A stretch of DNA of 64,000 nucleotides, from the NCBI GenBank assembly GCA_947453625.1, contig CANGHK010000007.1, positions 1-64,000 of the forward strand, in the 5' to 3' direction. Each line of letters begins with the position of its first letter. The stretch's first letter is position 1. The notes under the pieces were generated by a model. That model had not been told where the DNA came from, made no database searches, and saw only the letters and a program-made list of their open reading frames with translations. The position numbers were made by a program, and so were the translations under genes. This DNA is from Burkholderiales bacterium. GTDB lineage: Bacteria; Pseudomonadota; Gammaproteobacteria; Burkholderiales; Burkholderiaceae_C. Below are positions 25,172 through 34,913 of this stretch, piece after piece.

Positions 25172-26365
25172 TCAGTCCAGCACCGCGGCCATCGCCTCGG
25201 CGGTGCGGCCGACGTTGGCGTCGTTCAGCCCGGCGATGCAGATCCGCCCCGAGCGCAGCAGGTAGACCGCGTGCTGCGTGCGCAGCGCGTCCACCTGCTC
25301 CCCGCTCAGCCCGGTGTAGCTGAACATGCCGCGCTGGCTGAGCAGGTAGCCGAAGTCGCGCCCCGGCACCCGCGCCACCAGCCGGTCGTGCAGCGCGCGG
25401 CGCATCGCGCCTATGCGCTCGCGCATCGCGGCCAGCTCGGCCTGCCACAGCGGCCGCAGGTCGGCGTCGCCCAGCACATGGGCGACGATCTTGGCCGCGT
25501 GCAGCGCCGGGCTGGAGTAGATGCGCCGCACCGTGAAGCGCAGCTGGCCCATCACCAATTCGGCCTCGGCGGCGCTGGCGCAGACCGCGCTCAGCGCGCC
25601 GCAGCGTTCGCCGTAGACGCTCATGCTCTTGGAGAAGGAATTGGCGACGAAGAAGGTCAGGCCGGCGTCCGCCAGCGCGCGCACCGCGTAGGCGTCCTCG
25701 TCGATGCCGTCGCCGAATCCCTGGTAGGCCAGGTCGAGGTAGGGCAGCAGTTCGCGCTCGCGCAGCACCGGGATCAGCGCATCCCATTGCGCCGGGCTCA
25801 GGTCGACGCCGGTCGGGTTGTGGCAGCAGGCGTGCAGCAACACGATGCTGCGCGCCGGCAGGCCGCGCAGCGTGGCCAGCATCGCGTCAAAACGCAGGCC
25901 GCCGGTGGCCGCGTCGTGGTAGGGGTAGCTGTTGACCGTGAACCCGCTGCCCTCGAACATCGAGCGGTGGTTGTCCCAGGTCGGGTCGCTGACCCAGACC
26001 GCGGCGTCGGGCAGCCAGGTCTTGAGGAAATCGGCGCCGACCTTCAGTCCGCCCGACGAGCCCACGGTCTGGATCGTCGCGACCCGGCCGGCGGCGATCG
26101 CCGGGTGCTCGGCGCCAAGCAGCAATTTGGCCACCTCGGCGCGGCAGGCCGCGTCGCCCTCCATCGGCAGGTAAGGCTTGGCGCCGCCGGCGGCCAGGAT
26201 GCGGGCTTCGGCCTGCTGCACGCTGGGCAGCACCGGCAGCCGGCCCTGGGCGTCGAAGTAGATGCCTATCGACAGGTTGACCTTGGCCGGCCTGGGGTCG
26301 GCGTTGAAGGCATCGACCAGGGCGAAGATCGGGTCGCCGGCGTAGGGCTGGACATGTTCGAACAT
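25172..26365 (-). CDS. tyrB: Aromatic amino acid aminotransferase (aspartate aminotransferase family I)
   Basis: 397 residues. MFEHVQPYAGDPIFAL at the start, HNPTG, DLAYQGFGDG and the PLP lysine in SFSKSMSVYGER match the AspC/TyrB branch. It moves amino groups between aromatic amino acids (or aspartate) and 2-oxoglutarate with PLP in the cytosol. TyrB versus AspC specificity is inferred from overall similarity and not proven. ATG 26365 gives the conserved N-terminus. Confidence 0.87.
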   Translation of the reverse strand: MFEHVQPYAGDPIFALVDAFNADPRPAKVNLSIGIYFDAQGRLPVLPSVQQAEARILAAGGAKPYLPMEGDAACRAEVAKLLLGAEHPAIAAGRVATIQTVGSSGGLKVGADFLKTWLPDAAVWVSDPTWDNHRSMFEGSGFTVNSYPYHDAATGGLRFDAMLATLRGLPARSIVLLHACCHNPTGVDLSPAQWDALIPVLRERELLPYLDLAYQGFGDGIDEDAYAVRALADAGLTFFVANSFSKSMSVYGERCGALSAVCASAAEAELVMGQLRFTVRRIYSSPALHAAKIVAHVLGDADLRPLWQAELAAMRERIGAMRRALHDRLVARVPGRDFGYLLSQRGMFSYTGLSGEQVDALRTQHAVYLLRSGRICIAGLNDANVGRTAEAMAAVLD

Positions 26366-26421
26366 CGAGGGCACTTTCGGAGCGTGGCCGGCGATTATCG
26401 GGTCCGGCAATCCGGCTGATT

Positions 26422-26919
26422 TCAGGGCTTGGCCTGCAGCGCCGCCTCGATGTCGGCGGCCAGCTTTTGTGGTGTGTCCTGCGGCGCGTAGCGGCGGATC
26501 ACCTGGCCGTCGCGGCCGACCAGGAACTTGGTGAAGTTCCACTTGATCCCCTGGCTGCCCAGCAGCCCCGGGGCCTCGGACTTGAGCCATTGGTAGAGCG
26601 GGTTGGCAGCGCTGCCGTTGACCTCGATCTTGGCCATCATCGGAAAACTCACGCCGTAGTTGAGCTGGCAGAACGAGGCGATCTCGTCGTTGCTGCCCGG
26701 GTCCTGGTGGCCGAATTCGTTGCTCGGGAAGCCCAGGATCACCAGGCCCTGGTCGCGGTAGGCCTGCCACAACTTCTCGAGCCCGCCGAACTGCGGCGTG
26801 AAGCCGCATTGGCTGGCCGTGTTGACGATCAACATCACCTGGCCCGCCAGGTCGGCCAGGCGAACGGTCTTGCCGGTGATGTCTATCGCCTCGAAATCGC
26901 TGATGCTGTGCTGGGCCAT
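26422..26919 (-). CDS. Glutathione peroxidase family protein
   Basis: 165 residues, thioredoxin fold. The peroxidatic Cys is in NTASQCGFTPQF, followed by the family's LEKLW and the KWNFTKFLV motif with catalytic Trp/Asn. It reduces hydroperoxides with glutathione or thioredoxin. The usual FPCNQF is FPSNEF here, so the Cys at that position is absent. It is divergent from the response regulator gene. Confidence 0.92.
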   Translation of the reverse strand: MAQHSISDFEAIDITGKTVRLADLAGQVMLIVNTASQCGFTPQFGGLEKLWQAYRDQGLVILGFPSNEFGHQDPGSNDEIASFCQLNYGVSFPMMAKIEVNGSAANPLYQWLKSEAPGLLGSQGIKWNFTKFLVGRDGQVIRRYAPQDTPQKLAADIEAALQAKP

Positions 26920-27085
26920 GGGGTGTTCGTCCGGTTATGTGGCGGGAAGAGACTCTCGAAAAGATGGTATCCCCAGTTCGAATCACCCCGCCCGGTTGAC
27001 GGCCTTGGGCCCGGCCACTGAACATGGATCGGCCGCAGGCGGCTTCATGCCAGTCCGCTGCGCCCCGCAACCCACCTGTTTCGCC

Positions 27086-27817
27086 ATGCCCGCACCCCTT
27101 CCGGTGGCCCTGCTCGGCTTCGGCGGCGCCGACCGTCATGCCCTGGTCGCCGCCCTGGAGGCTGCGGCGCTGCGCACGCCGGCCTACTGCAGCGTGCTCG
27201 GCGTCGATGACGCGCGGCTGGTGATCGCCGCTGCCGGCCAGCCCGAGGTGCGGTCGCTGCTGCGCACGCTGGGCCGCGGCGAGGACGCGGTCTTCGTCAG
27301 CACGCGGGTGCCGCTCGACCCGGCGCAGGCGCTGCGCCAGCTCGACGGCTTGTTGGCGCGGCGCGAGGCCGAGGCGCAGGCGCGTGCCGTCGCATCGCGC
27401 GCGCTGCTGGTCGATGACAGCGAGATCGCGCTGCATTACCTGCGCCGCCAGCTCGAACCCCGTGGCGTGCAGGCCGACCTGGCAAGGCACAGCGACCGGG
27501 CGCTCGACCTGCTGGCCCAGCAGGCCTACGGCGTGGTGTTTCTCGATCTGGACCTGGGCGAGGAGAGCCGGGTCGACGGCCTGACGCTGTGCCAGCAGAT
27601 CCGCACCCGGCTGATCTACCCGGGCGGCCAGCCGCCTCGGGTGGTGATGGTGTCGGCCTTCAACGACCCGGTGCACCGGGTGCGCGGCGCGCTGGCCGGC
27701 GCCGAGGGTTTCCTGGGCAAGCCGCTGGATGCGCGCGCACTCGGTCGCCTGCTGCAGTGTTTCGGCCTGGGCGACGCGGCCGTGCCGCGGGCCCGGCGGC
27801 GTGGGCCGCCGCCTTGA
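27086..27817 (+). CDS. Response regulator with C-terminal receiver domain
   Basis: 243 residues. Residues about 108-235 form a receiver domain: LLVDDSE acidic pocket, phospho-Asp in VVFLDLDLG, a Ser at the switch position (MVSAFND) and Lys in FLGKPLD. The N-terminal about 105 residues are unassigned; they begin like a second, degenerate receiver fold (VALLGFGGADRHALVAALE) without the phospho-Asp. No DNA-binding or enzymatic output domain follows. No histidine kinase is adjacent. ATG 27086 is the first plausible start with matching codon use. Confidence 0.75.
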   Translation: MPAPLPVALLGFGGADRHALVAALEAAALRTPAYCSVLGVDDARLVIAAAGQPEVRSLLRTLGRGEDAVFVSTRVPLDPAQALRQLDGLLARREAEAQARAVASRALLVDDSEIALHYLRRQLEPRGVQADLARHSDRALDLLAQQAYGVVFLDLDLGEESRVDGLTLCQQIRTRLIYPGGQPPRVVMVSAFNDPVHRVRGALAGAEGFLGKPLDARALGRLLQCFGLGDAAVPRARRRGPPP

Positions 27818-27838
27818 CGACCGGCCCGCCGCGCCGCG

Positions 27839-28741
27839 TCAATCGCGCTGCAGCGACGCCAGCAGCGCGGCGCCCAGGATCATCAGCGCGCCTGCCGCCT
27901 CGCCCGGGCCCAGCGTGCCGGCGCCCAGCGCGATCGCCGAGGCGCTGGCGAAGAAGACCTCGGTGATCATGATCACCGCCGTGGTGTTGGCCGGCAGTGC
28001 GGCCGCACCATGCTGCAGCGCCAGGTTGGCCAGCAGAAACCAGGCCGCAAGGCCGGCCGAGGCCAGCATCCAGCCCGGCGCTGGTGCCGGCGGCCAGGGC
28101 ACCTGGCCGGCCTGGCTGAGACCGGCCGCCAGCGCCAGCGCGACCACCGCACCGCCGGCGAACATCGCCAGCGCGCGCGCCGGCTCGCTGCGGTGGGACT
28201 CGCGCTTGAGCATCACGTTGTTCAGCGCAAAGCCCAGCCCGCCCAACAAGCCCAGCGCTTCGGCGAAGTTGCGCGGCAGCGGCCAGGCGCTGGCACCGCT
28301 GTCCGCGGCCGGCCACAGCACCACCAGCGCCCCGGCCAGCGCCAGCGCCACCCGCAGCGCGCCGCGCGGGCTGATGCGCTCGCCCAGCAGCGCCCGCGAC
28401 AGCAGCACCGTCCACAGCGGCATCAGGTAGAACAACAGCACCACCCGCACCACGTCGCCCAGCGTCACGGCCCAGTTGAAGCAGGCGTTGGTGATGCCCG
28501 AGCCCAGCACCAGCCCCCACAGCGAGGGCGTGCGCAGCAGTTCGAGCAGCGCTGCCGGGCGTACCAGCAGCAAAGCCAGCACGGCGATCGAGTAGGTGAT
28601 GGCGGTCAGCCACAGCGGGTGCAGGCCCAGCGCGCCGATCTGGCGGAACGGCCACCAGCTCAGGCCGAACGCGAGGGCGTTGAAGACCAGCGCCAGCACG
28701 GCTCCGGCGCGCAACCGGCCGGCGGCCCGCGCTGCCGGCAT
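27839..28741 (-). CDS. EamA/DMT-family transporter
   Basis: 300 residues, about ten hydrophobic helices in two homologous halves, as in drug/metabolite exporters (for example LFYLMPLWTVLLSRALLGERISPRG and its C-terminal counterpart around NTTAVIMITEVFFA). Inner membrane, probably a metabolite exporter; substrate unknown. Its ATG overlaps the lplT stop (TGATG), so the two are co-translated. Confidence 0.85.
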   Translation of the reverse strand: MPAARAAGRLRAGAVLALVFNALAFGLSWWPFRQIGALGLHPLWLTAITYSIAVLALLLVRPAALLELLRTPSLWGLVLGSGITNACFNWAVTLGDVVRVVLLFYLMPLWTVLLSRALLGERISPRGALRVALALAGALVVLWPAADSGASAWPLPRNFAEALGLLGGLGFALNNVMLKRESHRSEPARALAMFAGGAVVALALAAGLSQAGQVPWPPAPAPGWMLASAGLAAWFLLANLALQHGAAALPANTTAVIMITEVFFASASAIALGAGTLGPGEAAGALMILGAALLASLQRD

Positions 28742-30018
28742 CAATGCCGGTCCGTGCGGGCGATAGCCAGCAGGCGCTCGACCTCGTCGCGGTGCACCAC
28801 GCAGTTGCGCAGGTGCCAGCGCCGGATCAACTCCATCACCCCGGCCACCACCATGCCGAACACCGCGATCGCGGTGAAGGCCGACAGGTCGAGCTTGGTC
28901 ATGCCGGTGTAGAACGCACCCAGACCCAGGATGCAGGCCTGCTCGTTGAAGTTCTGCACCGCGATCGATCGGCCGGCGCCCATCAGGTTGTGGCCGCGGT
29001 GTTGCAGCAGCGCATTCATCGGCACCACCAGATAGCCCCCGGCCAGCCCGAGCAGGATCAGGAAGGGCACTGCCACCCAGACATCGCGGATCAGGTTCAG
29101 CCCGATCACCAGCACCCCCATCAGGATGCCGAGCGGGATCACGCCGGTGGCCTTGTCCAGCCGCATCCGCATCGAGGCCCAGACGGCCCCCAGCGCCACG
29201 CCGACCGAGACCACGCCGGCCAGGCTGGACGCCTGGGTGGTGGTGTAGCCCAGCGCCGCGGCGGCCCAGGGGAAGACGATGATGCGCAGGTTGCCGCCCA
29301 CGCCCCAGAACATCGTGGTGGTGGCCAGCGAGATCTGGCCCAGCTTGTCTGACCAGAGCCTGGCGTTGCACCGCGCAAAGTCGCGCACCAGCAGCGACGG
29401 ACGCAGCACCAGCGGCTGCAGCGCCGCCTCGGTGCGCGGGATGTAGAGGTTGAACACCGCGGCCACGATGTAGACCAGGATCATCGCCGCTATCGCCGCC
29501 TCGGGCGGGGTGTCGACGCCGGTGTCGATCAGCGGCAGGTCGAAGCCCAGCAGCATGGGTGCGAGCCTGGGTCCGACCAGTTGCCCGCCCAGCAGGATGC
29601 CCATGATGATCGAGCCTATCGTCAGCCCCTCGACCCAGCCGTTGGCCTTGACCAGTTGCGAGGGCGGCAGCAACTCGGTCAGGATGCCGTACTTGGCTGG
29701 CGAATAAGCCGCCGCCCCCAGCCCTACCACCGCGTAGGCCAGCAGCGGATGGCCGCCGAACAGCATCAGCAGGCAGCCCATCACCTTGATACTGTTGGAG
29801 AAGAACATCACCCGGCCCTTGGGCACGGCATCGGCAAACGACCCCACGAAGGGTGCCAGCAGGACGTAGAACAGCGCGAACATCGGTGTCAGCGCCGGAA
29901 TCTGCCAGGCCGGCGCGTTGCCCGACTTGAGCAACTCGATCGCGGCCACCAGCAGCGCGTTGTCGGCCAGCGAGCTGAAGAACTGCGCCGCCATGATGGT
30001 GTAGAAGCCTTTTTTCAT
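28741..30018 (-). CDS. lplT: Lysophospholipid transporter LplT
   Basis: 425 residues, MFS fold with about twelve helices. MKKGFYTIMAAQFFSSLADNALL is the characteristic LplT start, with AAYSPAKYGILTELLP and the glycine-rich loops following. LplT flips lysophospholipids across the inner membrane for re-acylation, usually with the Aas acyltransferase, which is not in this window. It is divergent from alr and coupled to the downstream DMT exporter. Confidence 0.93.
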   Translation of the reverse strand: MKKGFYTIMAAQFFSSLADNALLVAAIELLKSGNAPAWQIPALTPMFALFYVLLAPFVGSFADAVPKGRVMFFSNSIKVMGCLLMLFGGHPLLAYAVVGLGAAAYSPAKYGILTELLPPSQLVKANGWVEGLTIGSIIMGILLGGQLVGPRLAPMLLGFDLPLIDTGVDTPPEAAIAAMILVYIVAAVFNLYIPRTEAALQPLVLRPSLLVRDFARCNARLWSDKLGQISLATTTMFWGVGGNLRIIVFPWAAAALGYTTTQASSLAGVVSVGVALGAVWASMRMRLDKATGVIPLGILMGVLVIGLNLIRDVWVAVPFLILLGLAGGYLVVPMNALLQHRGHNLMGAGRSIAVQNFNEQACILGLGAFYTGMTKLDLSAFTAIAVFGMVVAGVMELIRRWHLRNCVVHRDEVERLLAIARTDRH

Positions 30019-30095
30019 GCTCTTCGCTCAGGGCTTCTGTCTTGCACGGTTCAAACCGGTCTCCAACGGAACCAAATCAGGCCTCAGCGCGCACC

Positions 30096-30120
30096 ATCCA
30101 CCGGGGGCGGCCCGGTGGAT
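30096..30120. promoter_or_regulatory. Perfect 10-bp hairpin in the lplT-alr divergent region
   Basis: ATCCACCGGG and its exact complement are separated by five bases. It sits about 80 bases upstream of lplT and 120 upstream of alr, with no T-tract. It could be an operator or a stem in one of the leaders; a terminator is unlikely between divergent starts. Confidence 0.4.
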
Positions 30121-30240
30121 CAACCGGACGCGGCGCGGTTATAGCACGCACCTGCGGTGCTGCCCGCTGGCGCCAGCGGCCCTGGCAGAATCGACCGACC
30201 TCCCCAGCGGCTGCCCATCACGCCAGGCCAGCGACATCCC

Positions 30241-31326
30241 GTGCCCCGTCCGATCGAAGCCCTGGTCCATGCCGATGCGCTGACGCACAACCTAGCGCGG
30301 GTTCGCGCCCGGGTGCCCGACGCCCGCGTCTGGGCGGTGGTCAAGGCCAACGCCTATGGCCATGGTGTTGAACGCGTGTTCGAGCCGCTGCGCGCGGCTG
30401 ACGGTTTTGCGCTGCTCGACCTGGCCGAGGCGCAGATTCTGCGGTCCCTGGATTGGCGCGGCCCCATCCTGCTGCTCGAGGGCGTGTTCGAGCCGCGCGA
30501 CCTGGAGCTGTGCTCACGCCTGAACCTGTGGCACGCAGTGCACCAGACGCAGCAGATCGACTGGCTGGCGGCGCACAAGACGCACCAGCCGCACCGGGTG
30601 TTCCTGAAGATGAACAGCGGCATGAACCGGCTGGGCTTCACGCCCACTGCCTTCCGCAGCGCCTGGGCGCGGCTGAACGCGCTGCCGCAGGTCGACGAGA
30701 TCTCGCTGATGACGCATTTCTCGGATGCCGACGGCCCGCTCGGTGTCGCGCGGCAGGTGGCGGCGTTCGAGCTCGCCACCCAGGACCTGCCGGGCGAGCG
30801 CAGCTTGAGCAACAGCGCCGCGCTGCTGCGCCATGCCGGGCTGCGCACCGATTGGGTTCGCGCCGGCATCGCGCTCTACGGCAGCGCGCCCGATGCCCCC
30901 GAGCACGACAGCGCCCATTGGGGCCTGCAGCCGACGATGACGCTGCGCTCGCGGCTGATCGGCCTGCAGCAGTTGCAGCCCGGCGACCAGGTGGGCTACG
31001 GCAGCCGCTACACCGCCGACAGATCGCTGCGCATCGGCATCGTGGCCTGCGGTTATGCCGACGGCTACCCGCGGCACTGCGGCAGCGGCACGCCGGTGCT
31101 GGTCGACGGCGTGCGCTGCGCCAGCGTGGGCCGGGTGTCTATGGACATGCTGGCGGTCGACCTGAGTCCGGTGCCGGCGGCCGGGCTGGGCAGCGAGGTC
31201 ACGCTGTGGGGGCGCGGGCCCCAGGCCGGCGTGCTGGCCATCGACGAGGTGGCGCAGGCCGCCGGCACCATTGGCTATGAGTTGATGTGCGCGCTGGCGG
31301 CGCGGGTGCCGGTGGGGCTGGGGTGA
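30241..31326 (+). CDS. alr: Alanine racemase
   Basis: 361 residues from GTG 30241. PLP lysine in [11 protein letters not shown] near the N-terminus, and the catalytic Tyr region [11 protein letters not shown] followed by GYADGYPRH. It interconverts L- and D-alanine for peptidoglycan (or D-alanine catabolism) in the cytosol. The stop overlaps the next start (GTGA). Confidence 0.95.
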   Translation: MPRPIEALVHADALTHNLARVRARVPDARVWAVVKANAYGHGVERVFEPLRAADGFALLDLAEAQILRSLDWRGPILLLEGVFEPRDLELCSRLNLWHAVHQTQQIDWLAAHKTHQPHRVFLKMNSGMNRLGFTPTAFRSAWARLNALPQVDEISLMTHFSDADGPLGVARQVAAFELATQDLPGERSLSNSAALLRHAGLRTDWVRAGIALYGSAPDAPEHDSAHWGLQPTMTLRSRLIGLQQLQPGDQVGYGSRYTADRSLRIGIVACGYADGYPRHCGSGTPVLVDGVRCASVGRVSMDMLAVDLSPVPAAGLGSEVTLWGRGPQAGVLAIDEVAQAAGTIGYELMCALAARVPVGLG

Positions 31327-31871
31327 GGCCTGCCCGCCTTCGCGCCCAGGCCTGGGGATTGTCCTTGGCCATGGCCCTGGCCTTGCTCGCGGCGCCGGCC
31401 TGGGCCAGGACGCCGGGTGAGGTCGAGATCGGCCAGGTCCTGCCGCCGGCCATGCTGCTGGGCTTGAACGGGCCGAACCGCGCGCTGTCGGCATTTCGCG
31501 GCAAGCCGCTGATCATCAACGTCTGGGCCAGCTGGTGCGGCCCCTGCCGTCAGGAAATGGCCTCGCTCGAGCGCCTGGCCTGGCGCGAGAACGGCCTGCC
31601 CTTGGTGGTGATCGGGATCTCGACCGACGACTACCCCGAGAAGGCCCAGGCCTTGCTGCGCAGCAGCAACGCGACGATCAGCCATTTCATCGACCGTGAA
31701 CTGCAGATCGAGCACCTGCTGGGGGCGACCCAGTTGCCGCTGACAGTGCTGGTCGACGCCACCGGCCGGGTGCGCGACAAGGTCTACGGCGCGCGCGAAT
31801 GGGACAGCGCCGAATCGCTGGCCTTGATCAAGAAGCACTTGCAGCCCGCCAGACGAGCGCTGACCCACTGA
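31323..31871 (+). CDS. TlpA-like periplasmic thiol-disulfide protein
   Basis: 182 residues. A long signal peptide ([16 protein letters not shown]) is followed by a thioredoxin-fold domain with [14 protein letters not shown] (C-G-P-C) and the cis-Pro strand [12 protein letters not shown]. Such proteins reduce disulfides in the periplasm, often for cytochrome c maturation. The GTG at 31323 overlaps the alr stop, indicating coupling. The insertion typical of TlpA between helices is short here. Confidence 0.85.
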   Translation: MRPARLRAQAWGLSLAMALALLAAPAWARTPGEVEIGQVLPPAMLLGLNGPNRALSAFRGKPLIINVWASWCGPCRQEMASLERLAWRENGLPLVVIGISTDDYPEKAQALLRSSNATISHFIDRELQIEHLLGATQLPLTVLVDATGRVRDKVYGAREWDSAESLALIKKHLQPARRALTH

Positions 31872-31910
31872 CCGACCGACCGACCGACCGGCCGGCCGGC
31901 CGGCCGGTCA
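31869..31910 (+). repeat. Tetranucleotide repeat tract between tlpA-like gene and radA
   Basis: Five CCGA units run into CCGG units and end with GGTCA, about ten tetranucleotides in all. The ends are complementary (TGACCG...CGGTCA) and can form a hairpin over the stop codon of the upstream gene. The tract ends 11 bases before the radA ATG and overlaps its translation-initiation region. Confidence 0.8.
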
Positions 31911-31921
31911 GAATCGGGCCG

Positions 31922-33283
31922 ATGAGCCGCGACAAGACCTCTTATGTGTGCAGCGCCTGCGGCGGAGCCAGCCCCAAATGGCTGGGCAAATGCCCGCAGT
32001 GCAACGAATGGAACACGCTGGACGAGACCGTGGCCGAGGCCAGCGGCACGCAGCGGCACCGCTACCAGTCGCTGGCCAAGGTGCAGCCGGTGGCCACGCT
32101 GTCCGAGGTGGCCGCGGCCGATGTCGAGCGCACCCCCACTGGCCAGCCCGAGCTCGACCGGGTGCTGGGCGGCGGCATCGTCGAGGGCGGCGTGATCTTG
32201 ATCGGCGGCGACCCCGGCATAGGCAAGAGCACGCTGCTGCTGCAGGCGGCCGAGACCCTGTCTGGCCAGGTCAAGGTCTTGTACGTCACCGGCGAGGAGT
32301 CGGTGGCCCAGGTCGCGCTGCGGGCGCGCCGGCTGGGCCTGTCGGGCGCCCACCTGCGGGTGATGGCCGAGATCCAGCTGGAGAAGATCCAGTCGGCGCT
32401 GGCCAGCGAGCAACCCGCCTTCTGCGTCATCGACTCGATCCAGACCGTCTACTCCGACCAGCTCACCAGCGCGCCGGGCTCGGTGGCCCAGGTGCGCGAA
32501 TGCGCGGCGCAGCTGACCCGCACCGCCAAGGCCAGCGGCTGCGCCATCGTGCTGGTCGGCCATGTCACCAAGGAGGGCGCGCTGGCGGGGCCGCGCGTGC
32601 TCGAGCACATCGTCGACACCGTGCTGTATTTCGAGGGCGACACGCATTCCAGCTTCCGGCTGGTGCGGGCGATCAAGAACCGCTTCGGCGCGGTCAACGA
32701 GATCGGCGTCTTCGCGATGACGGAGAAGGGGCTGAAGGGGGTCAGCAACCCGAGCGCGATCTTCCTGTCCACGCATGGCGCGCCGGTGCCGGGGTCTTGC
32801 GTGCTGGTCACGCTGGAAGGCACGCGCCCGCTGCTGGTCGAGATCCAGGCGCTGGTCGATTCGGGCGGGCCCAGCCCGCGCCGGCTGTCGGTCGGGCTGG
32901 ACCGGGACCGGCTGGCGATGCTGCTGGCGGTGCTGCACCGCCACGCCGGCGTCAGCTGCAGCGACCAGGACGTGTTCGTCAACGCGGTGGGCGGGGTGCG
33001 CATCTCCGAGCCCGCGGCCGACCTGGCGGTGCTGCTGGCGATCCAGGGCAGCCTGCGCGGCAAGGCGCTGCCCAGTGGCTTCTTCGCTTTTGGCGAGGTC
33101 GGGCTGGCGGGCGAGGTGCGGCCCGCGCCGCGCGGCCAGGAGCGGCTGAAGGAGGCCGCCAAGCTGGGCTTCTCGGTCGCGCTGGTGCCCAAGGCCAACG
33201 CCCCCAAGCGGCCTATCGAGGGCCTGACGGTGCACGCGATCGAGCGCATCGAGCAGGCCATCGACGTCGTGCGCGGGCTGTGA
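31922..33283 (+). CDS. radA: DNA repair protein RadA
   Basis: 453 residues. N-terminal zinc finger (CSACGGASPKWLGKCPQC), RecA-like ATPase with Walker A GGDPGIGKST and Walker B VIDSIQT, the RadA-specific KNRFG motif and a Lon-like C-terminal domain. RadA is a branch-migration helicase that helps process recombination intermediates. No canonical Shine-Dalgarno is visible because the tetranucleotide tract occupies that area. Confidence 0.97.
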   Translation: MSRDKTSYVCSACGGASPKWLGKCPQCNEWNTLDETVAEASGTQRHRYQSLAKVQPVATLSEVAAADVERTPTGQPELDRVLGGGIVEGGVILIGGDPGIGKSTLLLQAAETLSGQVKVLYVTGEESVAQVALRARRLGLSGAHLRVMAEIQLEKIQSALASEQPAFCVIDSIQTVYSDQLTSAPGSVAQVRECAAQLTRTAKASGCAIVLVGHVTKEGALAGPRVLEHIVDTVLYFEGDTHSSFRLVRAIKNRFGAVNEIGVFAMTEKGLKGVSNPSAIFLSTHGAPVPGSCVLVTLEGTRPLLVEIQALVDSGGPSPRRLSVGLDRDRLAMLLAVLHRHAGVSCSDQDVFVNAVGGVRISEPAADLAVLLAIQGSLRGKALPSGFFAFGEVGLAGEVRPAPRGQERLKEAAKLGFSVALVPKANAPKRPIEGLTVHAIERIEQAIDVVRGL

Positions 33284-33332
33284 CAATCCGGTTTTGCACT
33301 GGCCTGTGGCCGCGCTTGGAGAGACGAACGAG

Positions 33333-33725
33333 ATGAACGCCAAACTGGGATGGACCCTGGCCGCACTGGCAGTGGCGCTGGGCTACCACTTTTTCGGCTG
33401 GCGCGGCGTCGCGCTGGCCGGCTCGGGCATGGTGTTCTGGCTGCTGCTGCAGTTCAGCCGGGCGATGCGGGTGATGCGCACCGCCGGCGGGGCGCCCATG
33501 GGCACGGTGCCCAGCGCGGTGATGTTCAACGCCAGGCTGCACGCGGGCATGCGGCTGATGAACATCCTGATGCTGACGCGCAGCCTGGGCGAGAAGGTGG
33601 CCGACGAACCCGAGACCTGGCGTTGGCACGATGGCGCCGGCGACAGCGTGCAGGTGGTATTGCGCGCCGGGCGCTGCAGCCATTGGACGCTCAGCCGCGC
33701 CGCCGCTGCCCCGGCCAGCCCCTAA
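33333..33725 (+). CDS. Conserved small membrane protein of unknown function
   Basis: 130 residues. Two hydrophobic segments (LGWTLAALAVALGYHFFGW and GVALAGSGMVFWLLLQF), then a short soluble part ending WRWHDGAGDSVQVVL. It lies between radA and ilvE on the same strand with good spacing and a GGAGAGACG before the ATG. I recognise no domain. Confidence 0.75.
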   Translation: MNAKLGWTLAALAVALGYHFFGWRGVALAGSGMVFWLLLQFSRAMRVMRTAGGAPMGTVPSAVMFNARLHAGMRLMNILMLTRSLGEKVADEPETWRWHDGAGDSVQVVLRAGRCSHWTLSRAAAAPASP

Positions 33726-33771
33726 AATCCGCCGCTTTCCCGCACCCCCGAACCCCCGAAGGAGACCCCCT

Positions 33772-34704
33772 ATGTCCATGTCCGACCGCGACGGCAAGAT
33801 CTGGATGGATGGGCAGATGGTCGAATGGCGCGACGCCAAGATCCATGTGCTGACCCATACGCTGCACTACGGCTGCGGCGCCTTCGAGGGCGTGCGGGCC
33901 TACAACACCGCTGACGGCACGGCGATCTTCCGCCTGCAGGAGCACACCGAGCGGCTGTTCAACTCGGCCAAGATCCTGCGCATGAAGATCCCGTTCACGC
34001 CCGAGCAGGTGATGGAAGCGCAGCGGGCGGTGGTGCGCGAGAACAAGCTGGAGAGCTGCTACCTGCGTCCGCTGGTCTGGATCGGCGACCAGAAGCTGGG
34101 CGTCAGTCCCAAGGGCAACACCATCCACCTGATGGTCGCGGCCTGGCCCTGGGGTGCCTATCTGGGCGAGGAAGGGCTGGCGCGCGGCATCCGCGTCAAG
34201 ACCAGCAGCTTCACCCGCCACCATGTCAACATCACGATGACCCAGGCCAAGGCGGTGAGCAACTACACCAACTCGATACTGGCCAACATGGAAGTCACCG
34301 ACGAGGGCTACGACGAGGCGCTGCTGCTCGACCCGTCGGGCTTCGTCAGTGAAGGCGCGGGCGAGAACATCTTCATCATCAAGAAGGGCGTGGTCTACAC
34401 CCCCGACCTGTCTGCCGGCGCGCTCAACGGCATCACCCGCGACACCATCCTGGCGATCTGCGGCGACCTGGGCCTGAAGCTGGTCGAAAAACGCATCACC
34501 CGCGACGAGGTCTACATCGCCGACGAAGCCTTCTTCACCGGCACCGCCGCCGAAGTGACGCCTATCCGCGAACTCGACCGCATCGAGTTGGGCGCCGGCT
34601 CGCGCGGCCCGATCACCGAGCGCATCCAGTCCGCGTTCTTCGACATCGTCAACGGCCGCAACCCGAAGTACGCCGGCTGGCTGACCCAGGTGGCCGAAGC
34701 ATGA
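33772..34704 (+). CDS. ilvE: Branched-chain amino acid aminotransferase
   Basis: 310 residues, PLP fold type IV. The N-terminus (GKIWMDGQMVEWRDAKIHVLTHTLHYG) and GAFEGVRAY are typical, the PLP lysine is in MTQAKAVSNYTNS, and the C-terminal FFTGTAAEVTPI motif is present. It makes leucine, isoleucine and valine from their 2-oxo acids with glutamate. AAGGAG is seven bases before the ATG. The stop overlaps the zinc-finger gene start (ATGA). Confidence 0.96.
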   Translation: MSMSDRDGKIWMDGQMVEWRDAKIHVLTHTLHYGCGAFEGVRAYNTADGTAIFRLQEHTERLFNSAKILRMKIPFTPEQVMEAQRAVVRENKLESCYLRPLVWIGDQKLGVSPKGNTIHLMVAAWPWGAYLGEEGLARGIRVKTSSFTRHHVNITMTQAKAVSNYTNSILANMEVTDEGYDEALLLDPSGFVSEGAGENIFIIKKGVVYTPDLSAGALNGITRDTILAICGDLGLKLVEKRITRDEVYIADEAFFTGTAAEVTPIRELDRIELGAGSRGPITERIQSAFFDIVNGRNPKYAGWLTQVAEA

Positions 34705-34904
34705 GCGCGCCCCAAACCGTGGTCGAGGTGAGCGCCCAGGACGTGCAAGGCCCGGGCGTGGTGGCCTGCCCCAACCCGAAGATGGCGCTGTGGAGCGCGC
34801 ACCCCAAGGTGTTCATCGACGTGGCCAGCACCGGCGAGGGCAAATGCCCTTACTGCGGCACGGTCTACCGGCTGAAGGCGGGCGAGACGCTGCACGCGCA
34901 CTGA
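34701..34904 (+). CDS. Small zinc-finger protein (CHCC type)
   Basis: 67 residues. One Cys in VVACPNPKMALWSAHPKVFI, a His in the same segment and C-P-Y-C near the end form the CHCC zinc site, related to the NDUFS6-like zinc finger of complex I. Function in bacteria is not established. It is coupled to ilvE by a four-base overlap. Confidence 0.82.
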   Translation: MSAPQTVVEVSAQDVQGPGVVACPNPKMALWSAHPKVFIDVASTGEGKCPYCGTVYRLKAGETLHAH

Positions 34905-34913
34905 TCTGCTGCC

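Noticed and set aside
26960..26995. tRNA-like T-arm (AGTTCGAATC)
   Set aside because: The flanking bases do not pair to form a T-stem and no acceptor or anticodon arm can be drawn on either strand.
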